In this document: piece by piece, positions 1 to 6,317 of the stretch
How the letters are laid out: every line of letters starts with the position of its first letter
Position numbering within the stretch: position 1 is the first letter of the stretch
Source of the DNA: DASXHZ01 sp036488085
GTDB lineage: Bacteria; Acidobacteriota; Thermoanaerobaculia; Gp7-AA8
DNA length: 28,290 nucleotides
Direction: 5' to 3'
Assembly (NCBI GenBank): GCA_036488085.1
Contig: DASXHZ010000041.1
Coordinates: 1-28,290, forward strand
Made by a program: the position numbers and the translations under genes
The notes under the pieces: model-generated
What the model saw: only the letters and a program-made list of their open reading frames with translations
The model's database searches: none
What the model was told of the DNA's origin: nothing

Positions 1-186
1 GGCGTGCTTTTCTCTCTTGAACACCATGCCGATGTGATCAGTGGCGCCCGTCTTGAAGTTGATCGACGTGATCGAGACGAGCTCCCAGCCGTCGTCGCCG
101 AGGCGGTTCAGCTCTTCCGCACGGCGCGGATCCATCGAGTAGTTCTCCGATCGGACGTTGATGATCTTGTACTCCCAGGTCTTCAT
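1..186 (-). CDS. DUF4177-like small protein, partial at left edge
   Basis: The first 62 residues are visible; the reading frame stays open to the window edge, so the 3' end is missing. It begins MKTWEYKIINV and continues with a stretch containing AEELNRLGDDGWELVSI. The pattern of an N-terminal WEYK, then a helix, then LNxLGxxGWELV is what I know from the DUF4177 family of 60-100 residue proteins of unknown function. The ATG at 186 is chosen because a strong ribosome binding site (GGAGGGGG on the minus strand) lies just upstream. No signal peptide or membrane segment is visible. The function is unknown. The upstream neighbour on the same strand is a repeat region and then the GDPD gene. Confidence 0.75.
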   Translation of the reverse strand, partial: MKTWEYKIINVRSENYSMDPRRAEELNRLGDDGWELVSITSINFKTGATDHIGMVFKREKHA

Positions 187-250
187 TGTCCGCCCCCTCC
201 CGCGGTGCCGAATGGATCAGCCGGAGTGTATCAGAACGTGTGCACGCTCA

Positions 251-340
251 AGCGCAGACAAGAATGTCTGCGCTCCACGAGCGCAGTGGAGAGCAGACAT
301 TCCTGTCTGCTCGTTCCTGTCTGCTCGTTCCTGTCTGCTC
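251..340. repeat. Hairpin-forming repeat with a 14-bp tandem unit
   Basis: Three perfect short palindromes follow one another: AGCGCAGACA/TGTCTGCGCT at 251-260 and 265-274, CTCCAC/GTGGAG at 273-278 and 286-291, and GAGCAGACA/TGTCTGCTC at 291-299 and 304-312. The last one merges into a tandem 14-bp unit, TTCCTGTCTGCTCG, present about three times up to 340. The array abuts the stop codon of the GDPD gene (341-343). Its words (GCGCAG, CTGCGCTC) resemble those of the palindromes at 17752-17802, 20034-20115 and 25129-25198. It may act as a transcription end or RNA-stability structure between two minus-strand genes; that role is inferred. Confidence 0.8.
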
Positions 341-994
341 TCACCGATCGCGCCACTCGACGGCTTCGGCCGGATAGTCGGTGATGACCCCGTCGCATCC
401 GGTATCGTGCAGGCGCTCCCAATCACGCTCCCGGTCCGGAGACCAGGGCACGACGCGAATCCCTTCGGCATGGAGCGACTCGACGAGCTCGCGGTCGACG
501 TATCGAAACTGCGGGAACAGCCACGACGCACCGAGGGCCTTCATGTACTCCGCCGTGTGAACGAGCCGGCCGAAGATCGTGATGCCGAGGGGGAACGCCA
601 CCTTGCGGCGCGCGAGCTCGGCGACCAGCGTGTGATCGAACGACGCGACGATGACGTTCGGAAGCTCGGCGATTTCGGAGAGGAGAACGTCCTCCCACTT
701 GCCGCGTTTCACCTCGAGCACCATCGTCGCCCGGTTCGCGAACTGCGCGAGGTCGCGAACGCGCGCTACGTCGTAGCCAACGGTGGGGATCCAGTCGGCG
801 GCGAGCGTCTCGATCTCGGCGTCGCGCCACTCGTCGTCGTGGAAGAGGACGGCGGTGTTGTCGGACAGGAGGCGGAGGTCGGTTTCGAACCCGTCGGCGC
901 CGCTTCGAAGCGCCTCTTCGAACGATGCGACCGTGTTTTCGGGGAAGCGTCGGGGACTGCCGCGATGACCGAAGACGAGGAAGCGATCCGTCAC
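341..994 (-). CDS. Glycerophosphodiester phosphodiesterase family protein
   Basis: A 217-residue protein of the GDPD TIM-barrel family, which hydrolyses glycerophosphodiesters to sn-glycerol 3-phosphate and an alcohol. Visible family signatures are the N-terminal HRGSPRRFPENT, the metal/catalytic stretch GFETDLRLLSDNTAVLFHDD, the internal EVKRG, and the C-terminal GCDGVITDYP. No signal peptide is seen, so it is probably cytosolic. The length is slightly below the usual 240 or so. I chose the GTG at 994 because it places VTDRFLVFGHRG at the N-terminus like other members, with a weak purine-rich stretch (AAGAGAG) upstream; a TTG at 1051 would add 19 residues without similarity. It is transcribed divergently from the response regulator, with 63 bp between starts, and its stop touches the repeat array. 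Confidence 0.9.
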   Translation of the reverse strand: MTDRFLVFGHRGSPRRFPENTVASFEEALRSGADGFETDLRLLSDNTAVLFHDDEWRDAEIETLAADWIPTVGYDVARVRDLAQFANRATMVLEVKRGKWEDVLLSEIAELPNVIVASFDHTLVAELARRKVAFPLGITIFGRLVHTAEYMKALGASWLFPQFRYVDRELVESLHAEGIRVVPWSPDRERDWERLHDTGCDGVITDYPAEAVEWRDR

Positions 995-1057
995 GTATCT
1001 CTCTTGAGGGTTTCGACTTGCCGTGGTAGGTTGATCGCTACAGCGGAGCAAAAATCA

Positions 1058-2404
1058 ATGGCGAAAAGAATCCTTCTCGCGGATGACAGTATCACCATCC
1101 AGAAGGTCGTCGAACTGACGTTTTCCGACGGCGACTACGAAGTGGTCGCGGTCAACAACGGCGCCAAAGCGATCCAAAAGCTCGCCGAGATGCGCCCCGA
1201 CGTCATCCTCTCCGACATCATCATGCCGGAGAAGAACGGATACGAAGTCTGCGAATTCGTGAAGTCGCATCCCGAGTACCGCACGATTCCGGTCGTGCTG
1301 CTCACGGGGACGTTCGAGCCGTTCGATCCCGACCGCGCCGACAAGGCGGGTTGCGACGCGGTGGTCACGAAGCCGTTCGAGTCGCAGAGCCTCATCCATA
1401 AAGTGGATGAGCTGATTCAGGCGGCGCAGCACAGCGCATCCGCGGCGGCGGAAGCAGCCGCAGCACCGCCTGCGCCCGCGCCCGTTCCGACACCGGAGCC
1501 GGAGCCGGCCGGATCGCCGTGGGCGGATGAAACCGCGGCGACTGAAGAATCGCCGTTCAGCTTCCAGCCGCACACTAACGACATCTTCGACGCGGCGCCG
1601 AGCCAGATGGCGGAGAGCGCGGCGAACGAGATGCCGTTCGAGACGCCGCCAACCGAGGCGTTCAGCAGCGAGACGCGCGCCTTCACGAAGATGTCGTTCG
1701 AGGATTTGCAGCGCATCGCGGAGCCGCAACCCCCCGCTCCCGAGCCGCCGCCGATCCATGAAGAAGCTCCCGCGTTCGGCGGCGAGACACGCGCGTTCCC
1801 GCGCATGTCGTTCGAAGATCTCGAAAAGATGACGGAGCAGGCGGCTCCCGCACCTCCCCCTCCGCCCGCACCCGAGGCCGCCGAGTCGCTGCCGTGGGAA
1901 GAGCAGACGCCGGCGTTCGGCGCACCGATGGCCGCCGCGCCCGAACCGCCGGCCGCGATACACGAACCGGACTCGCCGTTCGGCGAAGAGATGCCGGCGT
2001 TCAGCGGCGAGACGCGCGCCTTCACGAAGATGTCGTTCGAAGATCTGCAGCAGATGGCGCCTCCTCCGGCGCCGGAGCCGGCATTTGAATCGCCCGCATT
2101 CGAGCCGGCGCCCGCATTCGAACCGCCGCCTCCGTTCGAACCGGAGCCGGAATCGCAGCGTGCCGACTCGCCGGTGTTCGACCAGGAGGTTCCGTTCGAA
2201 GCGCCGGTCGAGCCGGAGATCTCTTCGCCACCGGCGATGTCGCTCAGCGGCGACGTTTCGGATGAGGTGATCGAAAAGATCGCCCGCCGGGTGGTGCAGA
2301 TGCTCTCGGCCGACGAGGTGAAGAAGATCGCATGGGAAGTGATCCCTGACATGGCCGAGATGGTCGTGAAGGAGCGCATCCGGCAGCTCGAATCGGAAGC
2401 GTGA
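1058..2404 (+). CDS. CheY-like response regulator with long Pro/Glu-rich linker carrying three copies of a short motif
   Basis: The 448-residue protein has an N-terminal receiver domain (about 1-125) with all key residues: acidic pair D9/D10, phospho-acceptor D53 in LSDIIMPEKNG, T83 and K105 in TKPF. Residues about 126-390 are low-complexity Ala/Pro/Glu sequence, probably disordered. The linker contains three near-identical motifs at residues 202-218, 240-256 and 315-331 with consensus F-[SG]-[SG]-ETRAF-[TP]-[KR]-MSFEDL-[QE], plus a degenerate relative near 287. The last 50 or so residues form a predicted amphipathic helical unit (DVSDEVIEKIARRVV...IAWEVIPDMAEMVV). There is no DNA-binding or enzymatic output domain, so output is probably through protein contacts. 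The ATG is preceded by GGAG. Its TGA overlaps the GTG of the adenosyltransferase gene (GTGA). Confidence 0.9.
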   Translation: MAKRILLADDSITIQKVVELTFSDGDYEVVAVNNGAKAIQKLAEMRPDVILSDIIMPEKNGYEVCEFVKSHPEYRTIPVVLLTGTFEPFDPDRADKAGCDAVVTKPFESQSLIHKVDELIQAAQHSASAAAEAAAAPPAPAPVPTPEPEPAGSPWADETAATEESPFSFQPHTNDIFDAAPSQMAESAANEMPFETPPTEAFSSETRAFTKMSFEDLQRIAEPQPPAPEPPPIHEEAPAFGGETRAFPRMSFEDLEKMTEQAAPAPPPPPAPEAAESLPWEEQTPAFGAPMAAAPEPPAAIHEPDSPFGEEMPAFSGETRAFTKMSFEDLQQMAPPPAPEPAFESPAFEPAPAFEPPPPFEPEPESQRADSPVFDQEVPFEAPVEPEISSPPAMSLSGDVSDEVIEKIARRVVQMLSADEVKKIAWEVIPDMAEMVVKERIRQLESEA

Positions 2405-2922
2405 AGATCTACACGCGCACCGGCGACCGCGGCGAGACGTCGCTCTTCGGCGGCGCGCGTGTTCCGAAGAACGACCCGCGCATCGACGCCTACGGCACGA
2501 TCGACGAGCTGAACTCGCACCTCGGCGTCGTGCTGGCCATGAACGCGGACGCTCAGCTCCTCGACGTCCAGCGCGACCTCTTCGAGATCGGCGCCCACCT
2601 CGCGTCGCCGGGCACATCGCGATTCGCGGGAGTTGAAGCATCGCGTATCGAAGCGTTGGAGCACGGCATCGACGCAATGGAAGCCGAGCTCTCACCGCTC
2701 AAGAGCTTCATTCTTCCCGGCGGCACGGCAGCCGCGGCGCAGTTGCATGTAGCGCGGACGGTCTGCCGTCGCGCCGAAAGGCTGATCGTTGCGCTGCATG
2801 ACGACAATCCCGCCACGCAGTCGTCGATCGCCTACCTGAACCGGTTGTCGGACTACCTCTTCGTCGCCGCGCGCTACGCGAACCACAAGCGCGGCATCGA
2901 AGATGTGCCCTGGACGCGTTAG
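2401..2922 (+). CDS. PduO-type cob(I)alamin adenosyltransferase
   Basis: This 173-residue protein matches the PduO/MMAB family, which transfers the 5'-deoxyadenosyl group of ATP to reduced cob(I)alamin to form coenzyme B12. The ATP-binding N-terminal motif KIYTRTGDRGETSLFGG is at residues 2-18. The conserved C-terminal helix SSIAYLNRLSDYLFVAAR lies at about 141-158, with the Arg/Asn/Asp positions expected for the trimeric active site. The start is the GTG inside GTGA, overlapping the regulator's stop by 4 nt, so the two are translationally coupled. I see no functional link between regulator and enzyme. No other B12 gene is in the window. It ends interlocked with the convergent nuclease gene. 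The family name would be pduO, but there is no propanediol operon here. Confidence 0.92.
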   Translation: MKIYTRTGDRGETSLFGGARVPKNDPRIDAYGTIDELNSHLGVVLAMNADAQLLDVQRDLFEIGAHLASPGTSRFAGVEASRIEALEHGIDAMEAELSPLKSFILPGGTAAAAQLHVARTVCRRAERLIVALHDDNPATQSSIAYLNRLSDYLFVAARYANHKRGIEDVPWTR

Positions 2923-3833
2923 CGCCGGCGGCGCTGCGGCTGCTGCGCGGAGTTCTTCCACGCCGACCACCAGAGATCGCGGAGCACGGACGCGCCTTTC
3001 GCGAGACGCGCCACGACGAACTCTTTCGCCTCCGGTTTGACGGGCCGTAGCACGTCGAACCCGCCGTCTCGGTCGATCGCGTAGGTCCGCTCGACGAGCG
3101 AGTTGGACTCTTTGATCAGCGCGAGCCCGGTCGCGAAGTAATCCGTCGTCGCCACCGGTGCGGCGACGCGCGGCAGGACGTCGTCGCGCGTGATGGCGTG
3201 CGAGACGAAGGCCGTCTCGAAACGCGAGTGAATCTCGCAGTCGTTCACGTATCCATTCGGATTCGCGGCGAGCCAGCCGTTGTAGTGGATCGTCGTGTGG
3301 AGCGGCTGCGATGCGTCGGCGACGTAGTGCCCGAGGAGGCCCGCGACCGTGATCGCCTCGCGCTCGATGGCGCGGCGGTCGGAGGGGTCTGCGGTGCGCC
3401 ACATGGCGAAGAGCTTCTGCAGGTACTGCGAGAGCTCGGCGATGCGCCACGGCAGGAAGCCGGGATGGTCGTGCGTGAGGCCGTGCTTCCGGTAGAGATC
3501 GGCCTTCGCCATCGCGTCCATGAACGCGTAGCGCGAGCGCGGCAGCACGAGGCCGTACGTCTCCTCGAGGTCGATCTGGTGGTCGGGAAGGTTGACGGCA
3601 TCCTGCGAGTCGCCCGCGTTCTTGATGCGATCAGGCTCGGGCCCGAGGTACGTCAGCTCCGGAAACGCGCGGAGGAAAAAGTACGGCATGTCGGCCGGGA
3701 GTCCGACCGTCGCCGCATCATTGATGATCGTGTGTCCCTTGTCGCCCCACGCCATGAGCGGCGAAGCGGAGAGGAGGCTGACGAGAGTGAGGAGAGGGAC
3801 GATTGCGCGTCTGAGTGACGCCGGCCTGCACAT
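2919..3833 (-). CDS. Secreted S1/P1 nuclease / zinc-dependent phospholipase C-like protein
   Basis: The 304-residue protein has a signal peptide ending SASPLMA, with predicted cleavage between A28 and W29. The mature N-terminus is therefore WGDKGH: in S1/P1 nucleases and bacterial phospholipase C the N-terminal Trp ligates a zinc ion, and His follows in this spacing. Further family ligands are visible in HYVADASQPLH (169-179) and EIHSRFE. The enzyme should be a tri-zinc phosphodiesterase acting outside the cytoplasm on nucleic acid or phospholipid; the sequence does not decide which. The C-terminus is very basic (QPQRRRR). The start codon lies only 8 nt after the encoded CCA of tRNA-Pro, with no room for its own promoter or a good ribosome binding site. 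Its TAA interlocks with the TAG of the convergent adenosyltransferase gene. Confidence 0.85.
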   Translation of the reverse strand: MCRPASLRRAIVPLLTLVSLLSASPLMAWGDKGHTIINDAATVGLPADMPYFFLRAFPELTYLGPEPDRIKNAGDSQDAVNLPDHQIDLEETYGLVLPRSRYAFMDAMAKADLYRKHGLTHDHPGFLPWRIAELSQYLQKLFAMWRTADPSDRRAIEREAITVAGLLGHYVADASQPLHTTIHYNGWLAANPNGYVNDCEIHSRFETAFVSHAITRDDVLPRVAAPVATTDYFATGLALIKESNSLVERTYAIDRDGGFDVLRPVKPEAKEFVVARLAKGASVLRDLWWSAWKNSAQQPQRRRR

Positions 3834-3841
3834 TTTTCTAG

Positions 3842-3919
3842 TGGTCGGGGCAAGAGGATTTGAACCTCCGACCTCACGGTCCCGAACCGTGCGCTCTGAC
3901 CAGGCTGAGCTATGCCCCG
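3842..3919 (-). tRNA. tRNA-Pro (anticodon CGG)
   Basis: Read on the minus strand, a full cloverleaf can be folded. The acceptor stem is CGGGGCA/TGCCCCG, the D arm GCTC...GAGC, and the anticodon stem CACGG/CCGTG around loop TTCGGGA (anticodon CGG, reading CCG proline codons). The variable loop is AGGTC and the T arm GGAGG/CCTCT with loop TTCAAAT. The discriminator A and the CCA end are encoded. The length with CCA is 78 nt. The nuclease gene starts immediately downstream on the same strand. Confidence 0.97.
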
Positions 3920-3931
3920 AAAAGGACGCGG

Positions 3932-3960
3932 ATTCTAGGTGAATCGCGTCGGCCGGTCAA
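3932..3960 (-). promoter_or_regulatory. Sigma70-type promoter of tRNA-Pro
   Basis: On the minus strand a -35 box TTGACC (3960-3955) and a -10 box TAGAAT (3937-3932) are separated by exactly 17 bp. The tRNA 5' end is 12 nt beyond the -10 box, leaving a leader of about 5 nt. This is the cleanest promoter in the window. It probably also drives the nuclease gene placed directly behind the tRNA. Confidence 0.8.
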
Positions 3961-4024
3961 ACGGCAGCCTCGCGCAATTCATTCCGATTGCGGAGCGTTG
4001 CCGGAAGTGAAAGGAAGCCTCGCG

Positions 4025-5059
4025 ATGAAACGATTTGCCATCGCCCTCACAGCTCTCGTCGCGCTTTCCGCTTTCGGCCAGAATCCGCCGCACTTCGGGG
4101 AGAACATCGACGTCAATCTCGTCGTCCTCGACGCCGTCGTCACCGACGCGCGCGGCCATCAGATCCTCGGCCTCGACAAGAACAACTTCGTCGTCAAAGA
4201 GAACGGCGTTGCCCAGCCGGTCGAGTCGGTCGAATACTTTACGAACCGGACGCTCCTGAACGAGCGAGAAGAGAACGCTCCGTTCCAGGTCGAGCGGACG
4301 CATGACGAGCGCTACTTCATCTTCTTTTTCGATAAGCCCGAGGAAGGGAGGCTGTGGGACCGCCTCGCACGCGCCCGCAACGCGGCGAAGGACTTCGTCA
4401 ACGCCATGAAGCCGGGCGACCAGGTCGCCGTCGTCGCACACGATGTCCGGCTGAAGGTCTACAGCGACTTCACCAGCGACAAGGCGCAGCTCGACCGCGC
4501 TCTCGACGACATCGCAAGCCACGGCCCCGGAATCATGAACGGCAACGGTCCGATCATGAAGACCATGGATTCCCACCGGATGATGAATGAGACCGGGACG
4601 GTCTACGAGGCGCTCGATCTCGTCGGTGACGCGGTACGCGGAATTCGCGGGCGCAAGGAGCTCATCCTCCTGTCGCCCGGCATCGTCGACAACAGCCAGC
4701 AGATCTCGAACGGCATGGTGATGAACGAGAGCCGCTACTACCAGCCGATGATCGACTCGCTGAACGCGGCGAACGTCACGGTCCACGCGCTGAATATCCA
4801 GGAGGATTACACCAGTCTCCCCTTCATTCACCAGACGCTGGAGATGATGTCCGCAGCGACGAACGGCGAGTACTTCCGGAACGTCGTCACGTTCGGGCCG
4901 CTCCTGAAACAGATCGAGAAGGAAACCAACGGGTACTACATCATCACCTACTACGCGCACCACCCCCGCGGCACGACCGGGTTCCAGAAGGTGAAGGTCT
5001 CGCTGACGAATCCGGAGATGCGCGTGAAAGCGCGGACGGGGTATTCGTTCGGGGGCTAG
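4025..5059 (+). CDS. VWFA-related (acidobacterial type) secreted protein
   Basis: The 344-residue protein starts with a signal peptide (MKRFAIALTALVALSAFG, probable cleavage before Q19). An N-terminal segment follows with LVVLDAVVTDARGHQILGL and a short FVVKENGVAQPVE stretch, typical of the VWFA-related domain proteins abundant in Acidobacteriota. A von Willebrand A-like fold follows from about residue 95. The first metal-site motif, normally DxSxS, reads D103-K-P-E-E, so a canonical MIDAS is absent. Later segments match the family: RKELILLSPG, VHALNIQ, and the C-terminal GYYIITYYA...KVKVSLTNPEMRVKARTGY. It is probably periplasmic or exported; substrate and function are unknown. The ATG has AAGGAAG upstream. 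It converges on the PxpB-PxpC gene with 8 bp between stops. Confidence 0.85.
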   Translation: MKRFAIALTALVALSAFGQNPPHFGENIDVNLVVLDAVVTDARGHQILGLDKNNFVVKENGVAQPVESVEYFTNRTLLNEREENAPFQVERTHDERYFIFFFDKPEEGRLWDRLARARNAAKDFVNAMKPGDQVAVVAHDVRLKVYSDFTSDKAQLDRALDDIASHGPGIMNGNGPIMKTMDSHRMMNETGTVYEALDLVGDAVRGIRGRKELILLSPGIVDNSQQISNGMVMNESRYYQPMIDSLNAANVTVHALNIQEDYTSLPFIHQTLEMMSAATNGEYFRNVVTFGPLLKQIEKETNGYYIITYYAHHPRGTTGFQKVKVSLTNPEMRVKARTGYSFGG

Positions 5060-5067
5060 GCGTCTTC

Positions 5068-6291
5068 TCAGTCCACGCGAAAGACGACGCGCTCTCCCGG
5101 CGTGAGCTGGGCGAGCTTCCACCGCTCGTCCCACAGAACCGTGAGCGGCTGAAGGTACCCTCCCGTCATCGGATGATCGGGACCCATCGCGACGAGCGAG
5201 CCGTCGGGATGAAGCTGGATCGTGCCGAACTGCATGCCGCACGAAGGGAGATCGGCGGGCGCGCCTTTGAGTGGCGTGAGCGGCTTCAGTCGAATACCAA
5301 CTCGATTGAGCTGCGGCGTCACCTCGCACTCGATCTTCCGAATTGGCGATTCGTGCGGTCCCGGCAGGACGCGAATGTTCAGCCGATCCGTGCGTCTCGG
5401 TGGCGCGGCGTCGCGTATCTCGCTTCCGATCGCCAGCCAACCGCGCAACCCATTCCGGATTCTCCCGACGTTGAGCTCTCCCTCGGCTTCGAACACTCCC
5501 GAAATCTCGCTGTCCGCGCCTGCCCACGCAACCACGCTCCGCTGCGCCAACCGCACCTTCGGACCGAGCATCGCGCACTCGAGAATCGGCGCGTCATCAC
5601 GATTGGCGACGAGGCGATTCGCGTAGGCCGCAAGCTCGGGGTCGAACGGGTTCTTCACGACCGCCGCAAAGTTGCCGGTGAACGCCGCGCCGATGTCGGG
5701 TGGCGGCGGCGTCTCGATCAGCGGGGGCAGGCCCATGTCGCGCTCCGTCGGAAGGATCACGATCTCGTCGCCGGGCGCGATGTCGATCCGGACGTCAGTG
5801 CGGCCGAGGATGTTCCAGCCGCCCGGAGTGTCGACGGTGTAGAAGCCGGCAAGCGTTCCGGCGATCGCGAAGCTGCCGCGCTTCACTGGACGCGAGGTCG
5901 GACGCCGCGGCATCGCCCACGCGGCCGGCCAGCCGTCGAGATACGCCCAGCCCCCGCGGAAACCGAGGTACCGAGACGTCAGCTTCGGGATGCGTTTTCG
6001 AAACTCGTCGGGTGTGATGCCGGCGTGCCTCAGGAGCTCGTTGAAGTCCTCGCCGTCGAACCGCACGGGGACCTCGTGCACCCGCGGCGTAAACGAGACC
6101 TCACCGGGTCGCACCACGAAATCGAGCGGCGCCTCGCGATCGAAGACCACGAAAAGCGACCGCTGGCCGGGAGTGCACGCGATCACGCCCGGCCCGCGTC
6201 GTGCAGCGGCGGCATACGCGTGAAGCTCGCGCGCACTGACTTCTCCCACGTCGATCAGCAGGGATCGATCGCCCGCACGCGCGACTTTCAC
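5068..6291 (-). CDS. Fused 5-oxoprolinase subunits PxpB-PxpC (KipI-KipA type)
   Basis: One 407-residue chain joins the two subunits that with PxpA hydrolyse 5-oxoproline to glutamate using ATP; homologous domains occur in urea carboxylase and allophanate hydrolase. The PxpB part (about 1-195) shows GDRSLLIDVGE near the N-terminus, then YLGFRGGWAYLDGWP and the conserved block PRRPTSR...GSFAIAG...YTVDTPGGWNILGRTD. The PxpC part (about 200-407) ends with GTIQLHPDGSLVAMGPDHPMTGGY. Separate subunits usually total about 530 residues, so this fusion is compact, mainly in the PxpB N-terminus and the PxpC half. The usual PGF turn of PxpB reads GGW. No pxpA is seen nearby. The GTG start has no ribosome binding site but has TATAAA 8 nt upstream, so the message may be leaderless. 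Confidence 0.85.
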   Translation of the reverse strand: MKVARAGDRSLLIDVGEVSARELHAYAAAARRGPGVIACTPGQRSLFVVFDREAPLDFVVRPGEVSFTPRVHEVPVRFDGEDFNELLRHAGITPDEFRKRIPKLTSRYLGFRGGWAYLDGWPAAWAMPRRPTSRPVKRGSFAIAGTLAGFYTVDTPGGWNILGRTDVRIDIAPGDEIVILPTERDMGLPPLIETPPPPDIGAAFTGNFAAVVKNPFDPELAAYANRLVANRDDAPILECAMLGPKVRLAQRSVVAWAGADSEISGVFEAEGELNVGRIRNGLRGWLAIGSEIRDAAPPRRTDRLNIRVLPGPHESPIRKIECEVTPQLNRVGIRLKPLTPLKGAPADLPSCGMQFGTIQLHPDGSLVAMGPDHPMTGGYLQPLTVLWDERWKLAQLTPGERVVFRVD

Positions 6292-6317
6292 AGTACGAGT
6301 TTATAGACTGGGGCAAC
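6292..6317. promoter_or_regulatory. 26-bp divergent spacer with overlapping -10-like boxes
   Basis: The whole gap between the PxpB-PxpC GTG (6291) and the ribonuclease ATG (6318) is 26 bp. It carries TATAAA on the minus strand (6305-6300) and TATAGA on the plus strand (6302-6307), sharing four bases. Each lies 8-10 nt from its start codon. No convincing -35 box is visible on either side. The same layout recurs at 17728-17734 and 26647-26654. Confidence 0.5.

Noticed and set aside
1055..2695. A 546-codon minus-strand open frame opposite the response regulator
   Set aside because: Antisense shadow: its Arg-rich sequence mirrors the Glu/Pro/Ala-rich linker and has no family features.
3842..3919. 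An integration site of a mobile element at the tRNA-Pro 3' end
   Set aside because: No integrase gene and no second copy of the tRNA end were seen in the window; the neighbouring genes look like normal chromosomal genes.
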